64,000 nt of DNA from the NCBI GenBank assembly GCA_036560445.1, contig DATBRG010000036.1, positions 34,194 through 98,193 of the forward strand. Direction: 5' to 3'. The notes below the pieces were generated by a model that was not told the origin of the DNA, did no database searches, and was given only the letters and a program-made list of their open reading frames with translations. Below, piece by piece: positions 7,263-17,867 of the stretch. The DNA is from DATBRG01 sp036560445. Its GTDB lineage: Bacteria; Pseudomonadota; Gammaproteobacteria; Burkholderiales; Methylophilaceae. A program made the position numbers and the translations under genes. Each line of letters opens with the position of its first letter. Positions within the stretch are counted from its first letter, which is position 1.

Positions 7263-9026
7263 ATGGCTATAAATTTTGATGGTATAAAGGGCTTACCAGC
7301 CAAGCTGGTCGCTGGTATTAAAGGATTCTTCGGCCGTTTTGGCTTGCGATCCTCTTCTGGCGGTGAAACCCAGGAGCGTGGTTACGCGCAGTTAATCGGC
7401 CAAGTCCTTGCCTTCGTACTGTTCGTGGCTATTACTTTCTGGGTTATTGGTCAGGTTCGTGTTAATGGTCCGGTCTTCACCAAGATTCTGAGTTATCAGA
7501 CACTGCGCTCCGATGTATTACCACCAACCATGTCTACGACCAATGCTTTTGCCGCGCTGAACGAGGCCTACATTGCGGGTAGCGTATTTGACAATGTGAA
7601 GCGTGACCAAAAGATGGCGGAAGTTGCAGTCTACGAAAAACAATTCAAGGAACGTGCTGAATACTGGCGCGCCCATCTGGATTCAAAGGAACGTCTGGAT
7701 CAACTGGAAGAAATTATCCGCGAAGGCGATAACTTCTTCCGTATCGCTAAAGACCAATTTGCCCCTGCACTGCCAATGGGTACTGTTGCATCGGCGGCTC
7801 CGCTGGGTGCATTGACCGCAAGTTATGGCCGGAGTCAGGCAGCAGTGGATCAATTTGTGGCAACTCTGGAAAAAGACAACAAGGCCTTGGTTGATTCGCA
7901 GACGGACTTCGTGAAAATTATTCTGATTGCTCTGGCGGTTCTAGCCGTGCTGATCGTGTTCTTTATGGTGGTATTTGGGCAGCGTCAGGTTAAGCAGGTT
8001 AATGAGACCGTTAAAAAGATGGCCGATGAAGGCCAAGCCAACCAGGAGGCGGTGCTTAACCTGCTGGACGAAATGGGCGACTTGGCTGACGGTGACTTGA
8101 CTGTTAAAGCGCAAGTGGCGGAAAACATTACTGGTGCGATTGCTGATTCTATTAACTATACGATTGACAGCTTACGAGACCTGGTTACCGAGATTAACCG
8201 TGCAACTGAGCAAGTGAACCAAGCGACAGCGCAGGCGCAGGCAACCTCAGCTGACTTGTTGAACGCTGCGGAACAACAGTCCAAGCAGATTGTGGAAACC
8301 GGTGAAGCGGTTAGTAATATGACGCGCTCCATCTTGCAGGTATCCAGTAACGCGGGTCAGGCTTCACAGGTGGCGCAACGCTCACTCAAGGCCGCTACTG
8401 AGGGTTCGCAGGCGGTGCAGAACACAATTTCCGGTATGAATGAAATCCGTACACAGATCCAGGAAACTTCCAAACGTATTAAACGGCTGGGTGAGAGCTC
8501 ACAGGAAATTTCCGAAATCGTGGAACTGATTTCAGACATTACCGAGCAAACCAACATTCTGGCGCTGAATGCGGCGATCCAGGCAGCGTCTGCTGGTGAA
8601 GCTGGTCGAGGTTTCACGGTGGTTGCGGAAGAAGTGCAGCGCTTGGCAGAACGCTCTTCTGAAGCTACCAAGCAGATTAGTGCGATTGTGAAGACTATTC
8701 AGACAGATACCAGTGGCGCGGTAGCAGCTATGGAAAAGAGTACCGAGGGTGTGGTCGAAGGTGCGCGCTTGTCTGATGTTGCAGGTCAGGCACTGAACGA
8801 AATTGAAACTGTTACCAACAATCTGGCGCGTCTGATTGAGGCGATCTCAACAGCAACCGTAGCGCAAACCGAAGTGGCTGCTACTGTGAGCCGTAACATG
8901 CAACAGATTCAAAACATTACTTCACAAACAACGGAAGGTACCAAACTTACAGCACAATCGGTCGGTCAGCTTACCAGCTTGGCGGAAGAACTAAGCGCTT
9001 CCGTAGCCGGCTTCAAGCTTTCCTAA
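7263..9026 (+). CDS. pilJ: Pil-Chp methyl-accepting chemoreceptor PilJ
   Basis: ATG 7263 is chosen over the adjacent GTG 7260 because GAGGGGG lies five bases before it. The 587-residue protein has a membrane segment at about residues 43-65 (LIGQVLAFVLFVAITFWVIG), a periplasmic sensor of about 150 residues, a second membrane segment at about 217-239, a HAMP-like linker and a long MCP signalling coiled coil whose hairpin tip EQTNILALNAAIQAASAGE lies near residue 430. The periplasmic part is shorter than the two-PilJ-domain arrangement of Pseudomonas PilJ, so it may hold only one full sensory module. PilJ senses pilus or surface signals and drives the PilL kinase. Confidence 0.9.
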   Translation: MAINFDGIKGLPAKLVAGIKGFFGRFGLRSSSGGETQERGYAQLIGQVLAFVLFVAITFWVIGQVRVNGPVFTKILSYQTLRSDVLPPTMSTTNAFAALNEAYIAGSVFDNVKRDQKMAEVAVYEKQFKERAEYWRAHLDSKERLDQLEEIIREGDNFFRIAKDQFAPALPMGTVASAAPLGALTASYGRSQAAVDQFVATLEKDNKALVDSQTDFVKIILIALAVLAVLIVFFMVVFGQRQVKQVNETVKKMADEGQANQEAVLNLLDEMGDLADGDLTVKAQVAENITGAIADSINYTIDSLRDLVTEINRATEQVNQATAQAQATSADLLNAAEQQSKQIVETGEAVSNMTRSILQVSSNAGQASQVAQRSLKAATEGSQAVQNTISGMNEIRTQIQETSKRIKRLGESSQEISEIVELISDITEQTNILALNAAIQAASAGEAGRGFTVVAEEVQRLAERSSEATKQISAIVKTIQTDTSGAVAAMEKSTEGVVEGARLSDVAGQALNEIETVTNNLARLIEAISTATVAQTEVAATVSRNMQQIQNITSQTTEGTKLTAQSVGQLTSLAEELSASVAGFKLS

Positions 9027-9058
9027 CATGCTGAATAAATTTCAAGCACGGAGCAAAC

Positions 9059-12000
9059 GTGGCTGAAGAATTCGATATTGGCCCGCTCACTTGGGTGAAG
9101 GACGAGATTGACCAGGCGCTGAAAAGCGTGCTGGAAAATATCGCCACAGTCAGTGCTAATCCCGATGATGTGGCGAGCCTCAAGTTCTCGCAAACTCACC
9201 TGTATCAGGTCAGTGGCGCACTCGATATGGTGGGGCTTGAGGGCTGTAAACGTTTCTGTGCTGAAATTGAAAAACTAACCGGCAAGCTGGAGAAAAAATC
9301 TATTGCTGCCAGTCCGGAAGTATTGGAAGCACTGACTAGTGCTATCAATACCTTAAGCAGTTACCTGCAGGAGTTACTCAATGGCACACCTGATATGCCA
9401 TTGCGGCTATTCCCTGCTTTGCAGTCGCTAGCCATTCTTCAAGGAGAAACCCTTGAAGAAAGCGAGCTGTTCTTTCCTGATACCTCATTACGCGCACCTA
9501 AAGACCTGCCAAGCAGAGAGCTCGATGAAGCTGCGCTGCCTGGTTATATTGCCGAGCAGCGTGGCCAATTCCAGAAATCCCTGCTGAGTTGGCTGAAGGA
9601 TGCCAGCCCCGAGGGATTGGATAACATACGTTCAGCTATAGAAAATGTACAGCAGGTACAGCAGCAGGGTGCGCAAAAAACCTTATGGTGGGTGGTCAGT
9701 GCGTTCACGGATGCGTTGTCGCAAATCGAGATTGCCCAGAATGCAAGTGTCAAACGCTTATGCCGCCGCCTGGATCAACAGCTGAAGAGCCTTAGTGAGG
9801 GCGCTGCACGTGCATCAGGTAATTTGTTAAGAGATGCTTTGTACTTTGTCGCCTTGAGCGCACCTGATACTGAACGTATTAGCAAGGTCAAGAATATATT
9901 TGAACTTGATAACCTCTTACCCGGTGCCGGTGAGCAGATAAAACCTGCCAGTGAAATGACTGAGCATGAATTGTTGGCACTGGAGCAAATCAAGGTAGTA
10001 ATGGAAGCGCTGAAAGATATCTGGGCCGAGGTTTCAGAAGGTAAACTCAACGCACTGGATAATTTCTTGCATCAGCTTAGTGATGTCATTGAGCCCAGTC
10101 AGAATTTGACTAACCCTGCCGTAGCTGGACTGCTTGAACGTCTGCACGAACTGACGACGGCCCTGGATCTGGATGCAAGCAAGATAACTGATTCAGCCTT
10201 AATAGAAGTTGCTACGGCATTAACGCTACTGGAAGACGCACTGCAAAACTATGGCCGACAAGGCGCAGAGGCTATGCAGCGCCTGACTGCGCAGACACAA
10301 CGCCTGCAAGACGTCATGGGCGGCGGCCCTATGGCTGATATGTCTGGAACACCGATGTCTGACCAACTCGATAGTGATGTTCTACTCGCTGTTGCCCAGC
10401 AAGTAAAAGATGCGCTGAAGGTGGTAGAGCAGGCACTTGATACCTATTTCCGTAATCCAACAGAGCGTCAGGTTCTACAGTCTGTTGATAAGCCATTGCA
10501 TCAAGTTATTGCAGCTTTCGATATGCTGGATATGCCGGTGCCAACTGCGATCACCAAAGCATCTTCCCTCCTGGTTGAGCATTTCCGTAATGAGGAAAAT
10601 ACACCGGATTTGGCCTTGTTTGAGCTGGTAGCGGAAAGCTTAAGTATGCTGGGTTTCTACGTCGAAGAATTCCCACGTCCTCGGCCAGAATCCTACATGG
10701 CACTTGAGGGTGCACAGACAAGACTAGAACAAGGATTAGAGAAGCTCCAATTGTCAGAGCCGGTTGTAACGGTAGAGGCCAGTTTACCCGCGGAAATTGA
10801 GCTGATTGACGCGGTAGCTCCTGTAGCTGAATTAGCTGTTAAACCGGAAGCCCCTGCGGTATCGACAATAGCCGGTAGGAAATTGCCCGGCGTTACAGTT
10901 TCCGTGCAAGTTCCGAAGATTGAGCCTAAACCTCGGCCAGCGGTTGAGGCATCAGTTGTTGAGGAGAAATCGATAGACCGGGCGTTTGACCCTGAATTAC
11001 TAGATATCTACCTCACAGAAACTGAAGAGGTGCTCGGTACGATTGCAGAAAATCTACAGGCACTTCGCCTCAATGCTACTGACCACGAAGCTTTGGTCGA
11101 AGTACGTCGTGGATTCCATACTCTGAAAGGTAGCGGTCGCACAGTTGGCCTGGTTGGATTGGGCGAGGTGGCATGGGCAGTTGAGAAGCTCATGAACCTC
11201 ATCATGGAGAGCAAGGCCGTTCCAACTCAAGCACAATTAACTTTCATAGAGGAAACCAGTGCGGCTTTTGCCGGATGGGCTGCAATCTTGAGAGATGACA
11301 GTGTAGTGGAACTGGTTCCGCAAAAGTGGCAACAACAGGCGGCCAAGCTGGAAAGCGATGGAACCTCACAGCAACTGGCAGCCTCGCCTGGGGAAATAGT
11401 GATAGGCGGCACGCGCAAGATGAGTCGTGCCCTGTTCAATATTTTCATGAACGAAGCTGAGCAACACATTAAAACATTAAAGCAGGGGCTTACTGCACTG
11501 TCGGTAGATAGCCCTTCGCAACCAACAGAAGCCAGTCGCCGGGCAGCCCACACACTTGCGAGCAATGCAGGTGCTGCTGGATTCAAACCCCTTGCCGACC
11601 TTTCACGAGCTCTGGAACATTGGTTGGACACACATCAAGGCTACTGGACGGCAGATGCAATAGCTTTGCTTGACAGGACTATGACATCGTTGACCGAGAT
11701 GCTCACTGCCGCAAGCAATATGCAGCAGCCTAGTGATACTCCAGACCTTGTTGCTGCCTTGCAGGGAGCAACTTTAAGCGCAACATTAACAATATCTACT
11801 GGCACAGAGCCAACAGCCGAAGCTGAGATGATGCCGATGGATATATCTTTTGATGGCCTCTCTGCAGTTGAAGCACAGGATACTGCTGCCCCAGAAGGTC
11901 CTGGAACAGAAGCATTACCTATCAATTTTGATTTACCAGAACTCTATCAAGCACAAGAATCGGTAGCTCCAGTAGATGAAGCCCCCGCTTCCGAGATGCC

Positions 12001-14293
12001 CGTGGCTGAAACCGCTAAGCCAGCTGGAAAGACCAAGTCCGGGGCTAAAACATCTACTAAGGCACAAACAGCGGCCGCTGCCGCCGTAGATCAGGAATTA
12101 CTCACCATGTTTGTGGAAGAGGCACGTGAGCTGGTTCCACAGATCGGGAACGAACTGCGTGCATGGCGTGCCAACCCGCAGGAGCTTGAGCATTCTGACA
12201 ATTTGCAGCGTGCCTTGCACACCTTGAAGGGTAGTGCACGTATGGCAGGCCAGGCGGTCTTAGGCGATACCGTGCACAACATGGAAGACTTAGCAATTCG
12301 TGCGCTTAAAAACAAGGTGAATGCGGTTGATTTCGATGATATGTTCGTTGACCTTGACCGTATCGGTGCCTTGTTGGAAGAAGCCACAGGTGCCGGCCCT
12401 GCTGGCCGTACTGCCGCTGCTACCACGGAGGCGGCAAAAGGTGCAGTCCCCGCACGTACAGCAGACCGTCGCGCGCAATACCTGCGATTGCGTGCGGATG
12501 TGCTCGATAGACTCATTAACGAGGCAGGTGAAATCAGTATTGCCCGCTCTCGTATGGATCGAGAAATGCAGGGCTTCAAGACCTTCTCGCTGGATCTGAC
12601 CGAAAGTGTGTTCCGCTTACGCAACCATTTGCGTGAACTGGAGATCGAGGCCGAAAGTCAGTTGCAATCGCGCATGACGCAATTGGAAGAAACCCACGAA
12701 ACCTTTGATCCACTGGAGTTTGACCGTTTTACCCGATTGCAGGAGCTGACGCGTATGCTGGCGGAAAGCGTCAATGACGTGGCCACCATACAACATGGTT
12801 TGCTCATGAATCTGGATGAGACCGAGTCGGCGCTGCAACAGCAGAATCGTATGAACCGCGAACTGCAGCACGGTCTCATGAATGTTCGTATGGTGCCATT
12901 CTCGCTTATATCAGAGCGCTTGCAGCGTATCGTGCGGCAAACTGCAAGAGAGCTTGATAAACGCGTAGAGATGACGATCGATGGTGAAGGCGTAGAAATT
13001 GACCGCAGCGTACTAGACAAGATTGGTGCCCCACTGGAGCATTTATTACGCAATGCGGTAGCGCATGGTATGGAGACTCCGGCTGAGCGTAAGAAACTAG
13101 GCAAACCGGAAGTTGGGGCTATCACGCTGAAGGTACGTCAGGAAAGTGATGAAATCGTACTGACAGTTACTGATGATGGTGCTGGGATCAATTTGCAGCG
13201 TGTGCGCGAAAAAGCCATCGAGAATGGCCTCCTGTCTAAAGATCAGGAAATAAGCGAGCAGGCTTTGATGTCAGTTATTTTTGAGCCTGGTTTTTCTACA
13301 GCATCCACTATCTCGCAAATTGCCGGTCGCGGAGTTGGCCTTGACGTAGTGCGTAGTGATATCGCAGCTCTGGCTGGCCGTATCGATGTCAGCAATTCCA
13401 TGGGCAAAGGTGCGGTATTCAGCATATTCCTGCCAGTGACACTATCTGTTGCACAAGTTGTGATGATCCGGGCTGGTCATCGAGTGTTTGCCTTGCCATC
13501 GGTGATGGTTGAGCAAGTACAGAAGCTGAAACCTACGGCATTGGCCGCTGCTTATGAGAAACAAAGTATTAGCTGGTCAGACCGCGAATACCCATTCCAC
13601 TATCTAAGCAAATTGATTGGTGAATCAGAGCACGCGCCTGAGGAGCAGATATATACGCCACTGTTGTTGTTACGCAGCGGTACTTTCCGTATTGCGCTGC
13701 ACGTAGATGAAATTATCAGCAACCAGGAAGTGGTGATGAAGGCCATTGGCCCTCAATTGGCACGGGTTCCAGGGATTATCGGTGCAACCGTAATGGGCGA
13801 TGGTAATATCGTGCTGTTGATTAATCCTGTGCAGTTGGCCAATCGTGAGGTGCTGGCTGTAGGTAGCGTAAAAGTCAGCACCGCTACCCCGGCAGTGGTT
13901 GATACCAGGCCGGTGGTGATGGTGGTGGATGACTCTCTTACCATGCGCAAAGTATTGGGGCGCTTGCTGGAACGTGAAGGCTATCTGGTCATTACCGCAA
14001 AGGATGGCATGGATGCGCTGCAGAAACTGCAGGAAGTGATGCCGAGTATCATTCTGACCGATATCGAAATGCCTCGTATGGATGGCTTCGGTTTTGCGCG
14101 CAACGTGCGTGATGATAAGCGTACGGCGCATATTCCGATGATCGTCATTAGTTCTCGCACGGCAGAAAAGCACCGTGCCGTTGCCCATGAGTTAGGCATC
14201 AATGCCTTCTTGGGTAAACCTGTACAAGATGATGAATTAATTGCAGAGATTTCATTGCAACTGGGTAAGTCTGAGCCAGTTACTACGGCCTGA
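9059..14293 (+). CDS. pilL: Hybrid chemosensory histidine kinase PilL/ChpA
   Basis: GTG start with GGAG upstream; 1744 residues. Phosphotransfer-like histidines are visible at His47 (degenerate module), His687 (HTLKGSGRTVG), His831 (HTLASNAGAAG, lacking the usual KG) and His1054 (HTLKGSARMAG). They are followed by a dimerisation helix with coiled coil, an ATPase domain with N-box HLLRNAVAHG (about residue 1330), DDGAGI and GRGVGLDVV, a CheW-like domain (about 1450-1600), and a C-terminal receiver with phosphoacceptor Asp1668 in LTDIEMPRMDG. Ala/Pro/Glu-rich linkers separate the phosphotransfer modules. This is the ChpA architecture, the central kinase controlling twitching through PilG and PilH. 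Confidence 0.93.
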   Translation: MAEEFDIGPLTWVKDEIDQALKSVLENIATVSANPDDVASLKFSQTHLYQVSGALDMVGLEGCKRFCAEIEKLTGKLEKKSIAASPEVLEALTSAINTLSSYLQELLNGTPDMPLRLFPALQSLAILQGETLEESELFFPDTSLRAPKDLPSRELDEAALPGYIAEQRGQFQKSLLSWLKDASPEGLDNIRSAIENVQQVQQQGAQKTLWWVVSAFTDALSQIEIAQNASVKRLCRRLDQQLKSLSEGAARASGNLLRDALYFVALSAPDTERISKVKNIFELDNLLPGAGEQIKPASEMTEHELLALEQIKVVMEALKDIWAEVSEGKLNALDNFLHQLSDVIEPSQNLTNPAVAGLLERLHELTTALDLDASKITDSALIEVATALTLLEDALQNYGRQGAEAMQRLTAQTQRLQDVMGGGPMADMSGTPMSDQLDSDVLLAVAQQVKDALKVVEQALDTYFRNPTERQVLQSVDKPLHQVIAAFDMLDMPVPTAITKASSLLVEHFRNEENTPDLALFELVAESLSMLGFYVEEFPRPRPESYMALEGAQTRLEQGLEKLQLSEPVVTVEASLPAEIELIDAVAPVAELAVKPEAPAVSTIAGRKLPGVTVSVQVPKIEPKPRPAVEASVVEEKSIDRAFDPELLDIYLTETEEVLGTIAENLQALRLNATDHEALVEVRRGFHTLKGSGRTVGLVGLGEVAWAVEKLMNLIMESKAVPTQAQLTFIEETSAAFAGWAAILRDDSVVELVPQKWQQQAAKLESDGTSQQLAASPGEIVIGGTRKMSRALFNIFMNEAEQHIKTLKQGLTALSVDSPSQPTEASRRAAHTLASNAGAAGFKPLADLSRALEHWLDTHQGYWTADAIALLDRTMTSLTEMLTAASNMQQPSDTPDLVAALQGATLSATLTISTGTEPTAEAEMMPMDISFDGLSAVEAQDTAAPEGPGTEALPINFDLPELYQAQESVAPVDEAPASEMPVAETAKPAGKTKSGAKTSTKAQTAAAAAVDQELLTMFVEEARELVPQIGNELRAWRANPQELEHSDNLQRALHTLKGSARMAGQAVLGDTVHNMEDLAIRALKNKVNAVDFDDMFVDLDRIGALLEEATGAGPAGRTAAATTEAAKGAVPARTADRRAQYLRLRADVLDRLINEAGEISIARSRMDREMQGFKTFSLDLTESVFRLRNHLRELEIEAESQLQSRMTQLEETHETFDPLEFDRFTRLQELTRMLAESVNDVATIQHGLLMNLDETESALQQQNRMNRELQHGLMNVRMVPFSLISERLQRIVRQTARELDKRVEMTIDGEGVEIDRSVLDKIGAPLEHLLRNAVAHGMETPAERKKLGKPEVGAITLKVRQESDEIVLTVTDDGAGINLQRVREKAIENGLLSKDQEISEQALMSVIFEPGFSTASTISQIAGRGVGLDVVRSDIAALAGRIDVSNSMGKGAVFSIFLPVTLSVAQVVMIRAGHRVFALPSVMVEQVQKLKPTALAAAYEKQSISWSDREYPFHYLSKLIGESEHAPEEQIYTPLLLLRSGTFRIALHVDEIISNQEVVMKAIGPQLARVPGIIGATVMGDGNIVLLINPVQLANREVLAVGSVKVSTATPAVVDTRPVVMVVDDSLTMRKVLGRLLEREGYLVITAKDGMDALQKLQEVMPSIILTDIEMPRMDGFGFARNVRDDKRTAHIPMIVISSRTAEKHRAVAHELGINAFLGKPVQDDELIAEISLQLGKSEPVTTA

Positions 14294-14346
14294 CCCAAGC
14301 TAAATCAAAGCAATAATTTAAGCACCCGTTTTAGTAATTCCGGGGG

Positions 14347-14384
14347 TTGATGTAACGCCTAACTATCCCCATATCGGGTAAAAT
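14347..14384 (+). promoter_or_regulatory. Candidate dnaE promoter giving a leaderless or near-leaderless mRNA
   Basis: A -10-like TAAAAT (14379-14384) ends eight bases before the dnaE ATG, and an alternative TTGATG/CATATC pair (14347-14375, 17-base spacer) would start about ten bases before it. No Shine-Dalgarno sequence lies between either element and the ATG. The 99-base gap after pilL holds no obvious terminator. Confidence 0.35.
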
Positions 14385-14392
14385 CCTGCTAT

Positions 14393-17300
14393 ATGCAACA
14401 GCCGTCTTTTATTCATCTGCGTTGCCACAGCGAGTACTCGATTGTGGATGGTACAGTGCGCATCGACGATTACGTCAGCCGTGCACAAATCGACCAGATG
14501 CCCGCGCTGGCACTCACTGACCTCAGCAACCTCTTTGGTGCAATCAAGTTCTACAAGGCTGCCCGCAGCAAAGGCATCAAACCTCTGCTTGGCTGTGATA
14601 TCTGGTTGGAAAACGAAGTTAACCGTGACCAACCTTATCGCCTGTTATTACTCTGCCAATCTCATGCGGGCTATCTTCATCTCTGCGAGCTGTTGTCCCG
14701 CGCTTATCTGAATAATCAGTACCGTGGTCGAGCCGAAATCAAGCGCCAGTGGTTTGTGGAGGATGGTACTGATGGCCTGATCTTGCTATCCGGGGCGATG
14801 GCGGGTGATGTTGGCCAGGCTCTACTGCAGGACAATACGAGGTTGGCGCAACAGCTGACTGGAGACTGGAATGAGTTATTTCCCAAACGTTTTTATATAG
14901 AGCTGCAACGCGCGGGCCATGCACAGCAGGAGTTATATATCAGCCGTGCCCTGAATCTGGCTGCAGCTTTCCAGATTCCGGTAGTCGCTACCCATCCCAT
15001 ACAGTTTATCGAGATTGAAGATTTCAAGGCACACGAGGCACGGGTGTGCATTGCTGAAGGTTATGTGCTTGCGGATGGTCGTCGCCCCAAGACTTTCACG
15101 CCGGATCAGTACTGCAAGACTCAGGCTGAGATGGCGGCATTGTTTTCTGACATCCCGGAAGCGCTTGCGAATAGTGTAGAAATTGCTAAACGCTGTAATT
15201 TAAGCCTGACGCTGGGCAAGAATTACTTGCCGCAATTCCCCACCCCCAATGGCGAGACGCTGGAAGAATATCTGGTAGCCCAGGCGCGACAAGGTTTGGC
15301 TCAAAGGTTGGAAGTGCTTTATCCCGATGCCGAGATACGTGCGACCAAACGTGGAGCATACGAGGACAGGCTGGATTTTGAGACTAACGTTATTATCCAG
15401 ATGGGCTTTGCCGGCTACTTCCTGATTGTGGCTGACTTTATTAACTGGGCCAAACACAATGGTGTACCAGTGGGGCCGGGGCGCGGCTCCGGGGCCGGTT
15501 CAGTCGTGGCGTATAGCCTAGGCATTACTGACCTTGATCCTTTGCAATATGCATTGCTGTTTGAGCGCTTCCTCAATCCCGACCGTGTTTCCATGCCCGA
15601 CTTCGATATCGACTTCTGCATGGATGGGCGTGACCGCGTTATCGATTATGTTAAACAGAAATACGGCCGTGAATCTGTTTCCCAGATCGCCACTTTCGGT
15701 ACACTCGCAGCCAAGGCTGTGATTCGCGATGTTGGGCGCGTGCTAGACCTACCTTTCAACTTTGTCGATGGTATTGCCAAGCTTATTCCGCTTGAGCTGG
15801 GCATCACCCTGAAGGACGCGCTGGAAAAAGAACCGCAACTGAAGGAACGACAAGAAAAAGAAGAAGAGGTCAAGGAACTGCTGGAGCTAGCCTTGAGGCT
15901 TGAGGGCTTGACGCGTAACGTCGGCATGCATGCCGGTGGTGTGCTAATCTCACCGGGAAAAATCTCCGATTTCAGTCCAATCTATTGCCAGGCGGGTGGC
16001 GAGAACATTATCAGCCAGTACGACAAGGATGATGTGGAGGCCGTCGGTCTGGTCAAATTCGACTTTCTAGGCTTGCGTACGCTAACCATACTCGATATGG
16101 CGCTGAACCACGCGAATGCGCAGCGCGCAGCTCAGGGCCTACCGGCACTATCGTTTGAAACTTTGCCGCTGGACGACGCAAAAACCTACAGCCTGCTCAA
16201 GGCCTCCAATACCACTGCGGTATTCCAGCTCGAGTCGCGCGGCATGAAGGATATGTTAAAGCAGGCAAAGCCGGATTGCTTTGAGGACATTATCGCGTTG
16301 GTTGCTCTATACCGGCCCGGCCCGATGGATCTGATCCCAGATTTCTGCCGTCGCAAACATGGTTTGCAACGCGTGGAATACCCACACCCCTCTACCGAAG
16401 AAATCTTGCGCGAGACCTATGGTATAGCCGTTTACCAGGAACAGGTGATGCAGATCGCCCAAGCCGTTGCAGGCTACAGTCTTGGTGGTGCAGATCTGTT
16501 ACGCCGCGCGATGGGCAAGAAAAAGCCGGAAGAAATGCAGCAGCAGCGTGCTATTTTCCTTGAAGGCGCGCAAAAAAATGGCTTATCAGCACGCCAGGCG
16601 GATGACCTGTTCAACTTGCTGGAGAAGTTTGCTGGCTATGGCTTCAATAAATCCCATGCCGCAGCCTATGCTTTGGTGGCTTACCAGACGGCTTACCTGA
16701 AAACGCATTATCCGGCAGCGTTTCTGGCTGCCACCATGTCTGCGGACATGAACAATACTGATAGCGTGCGTATTTTTTATGACGATTGCGCGCCCAATAA
16801 GGTCGAGGTTCTGGCACCAGATATTAATCAGAGTGAATTCCGTTTCCGCCCGGTTAACGACCAGCAGATTCTTTATGGATTGGGTGCCGTCAAAGGCACT
16901 GGTTGGGCGGCGATTGAAATTATCCTGGCAGCGCGTGAAGAAGACGGGCCATTCAAGGATTTGTTCGATTTCTGCCGACGACTGGATTTACGTAAGGTGA
17001 ATCGCCGTGTGATTGAGTCCCTGATTCGTGCGGGCGCTTTTGACAAGATTGAGCCTAATCGCGCTGCCTTGCTCGCAGGTGTGGGGCTAGCCATTAGCGC
17101 GGCAGAGCAGAGCGGGGCGGCCAGTGGTCAGAATAGTCTGTTTGGTGAAGTTTCCGATAGTGTTGCCCATGTGATTCCCAATGTTGCCCCCTGGAGCGAA
17201 CAAGAACGCTTGCAGCAGGAGAAGGCCGCCTTAGGATTCTATTTCAGCGGCCATCCATTCCTGGGCTATCAAAAGGAGATTGCTGCCTTTGTGCGCGGCG

Positions 17301-17842
17301 GCCTGGCTAGTCTTAAGCCACAGGAACAGCCGCAACTTCTGGCCGGTGTAGTCATGGGCATCCGTATACGCATGACTGCGCGCGGCAAGATGGCGATAGT
17401 CACGCTGGATGATGCAATTTCACGTATAGAAATCGTGGTTGGCAGCGAGCTGTTGAACCAGAGCCCACACTTACTCAAGGAAGACCAGTTGCTGATTGTC
17501 GAAGGGCGCGTTAGCAATGATGATTTTTCTGGAGGATTGCGTGTGAATGCCAGGCGTCTGTATGACCTCGCCGCGGCACGCAGTGCTTACGCGAGCATGC
17601 TGAAGATTTCATGTAATGGCCAGGCTGATGCGGCTAAATTGCGTGACCTGCTGGCGCCTTACTGTCGATCTGGCTCAGCGGAAGAACGTTCAGGCTGCGC
17701 GGTAAAAGTCGAATATCACAATGGGGATGCGCGGGTAGAACTGATGCTCAGTGATCAGTGGCGTGTTGATCTGCGTGATGAGCTGCTGACAGGGTTAAAA
17801 ACCTGGCTCAGCGATGAGAATGTCAAAATACTCTATAATTAA
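14393..17842 (+). CDS. dnaE: DNA polymerase III alpha subunit
   Basis: The 1149-residue product is full length for proteobacterial DnaE. It begins MQQPSFIHLRCHSEYSIVDG, the conserved start of the PHP domain. Then come GRGSGAGSVVAYSLGITDLDPL, the catalytic PDFDIDFC pair near residue 402, the RNVGMHAGGVLIS and FQLESRGMKDML motifs, NKSHAAAYALVAYQTAYLK, a helix-hairpin-helix region and an OB-fold near residues 985-1060. It is the replicative polymerase catalytic subunit. Its last bases contain a TATAAT box that probably serves accA. Confidence 0.97.
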   Translation: MQQPSFIHLRCHSEYSIVDGTVRIDDYVSRAQIDQMPALALTDLSNLFGAIKFYKAARSKGIKPLLGCDIWLENEVNRDQPYRLLLLCQSHAGYLHLCELLSRAYLNNQYRGRAEIKRQWFVEDGTDGLILLSGAMAGDVGQALLQDNTRLAQQLTGDWNELFPKRFYIELQRAGHAQQELYISRALNLAAAFQIPVVATHPIQFIEIEDFKAHEARVCIAEGYVLADGRRPKTFTPDQYCKTQAEMAALFSDIPEALANSVEIAKRCNLSLTLGKNYLPQFPTPNGETLEEYLVAQARQGLAQRLEVLYPDAEIRATKRGAYEDRLDFETNVIIQMGFAGYFLIVADFINWAKHNGVPVGPGRGSGAGSVVAYSLGITDLDPLQYALLFERFLNPDRVSMPDFDIDFCMDGRDRVIDYVKQKYGRESVSQIATFGTLAAKAVIRDVGRVLDLPFNFVDGIAKLIPLELGITLKDALEKEPQLKERQEKEEEVKELLELALRLEGLTRNVGMHAGGVLISPGKISDFSPIYCQAGGENIISQYDKDDVEAVGLVKFDFLGLRTLTILDMALNHANAQRAAQGLPALSFETLPLDDAKTYSLLKASNTTAVFQLESRGMKDMLKQAKPDCFEDIIALVALYRPGPMDLIPDFCRRKHGLQRVEYPHPSTEEILRETYGIAVYQEQVMQIAQAVAGYSLGGADLLRRAMGKKKPEEMQQQRAIFLEGAQKNGLSARQADDLFNLLEKFAGYGFNKSHAAAYALVAYQTAYLKTHYPAAFLAATMSADMNNTDSVRIFYDDCAPNKVEVLAPDINQSEFRFRPVNDQQILYGLGAVKGTGWAAIEIILAAREEDGPFKDLFDFCRRLDLRKVNRRVIESLIRAGAFDKIEPNRAALLAGVGLAISAAEQSGAASGQNSLFGEVSDSVAHVIPNVAPWSEQERLQQEKAALGFYFSGHPFLGYQKEIAAFVRGGLASLKPQEQPQLLAGVVMGIRIRMTARGKMAIVTLDDAISRIEIVVGSELLNQSPHLLKEDQLLIVEGRVSNDDFSGGLRVNARRLYDLAAARSAYASMLKISCNGQADAAKLRDLLAPYCRSGSAEERSGCAVKVEYHNGDARVELMLSDQWRVDLRDELLTGLKTWLSDENVKILYN
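17834..17839 (+). promoter_or_regulatory. Candidate -10 box of accA inside the end of dnaE
   Basis: A consensus TATAAT lies 29 bases before the accA ATG and overlaps the last dnaE codons; no good -35 hexamer is seen at the normal spacing, so this is a weak promoter call. Confidence 0.35.
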
Positions 17843-17867
17843 GGCAACAGGTTCAAAGGCAAGCATT

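Noticed and set aside
12091..12624. 177-codon minus-strand open frame inside pilL
   Set aside because: It mirrors the high-GC third-position pattern of pilL, is Ser/Arg-rich without recognisable motif, and has no ribosome site.
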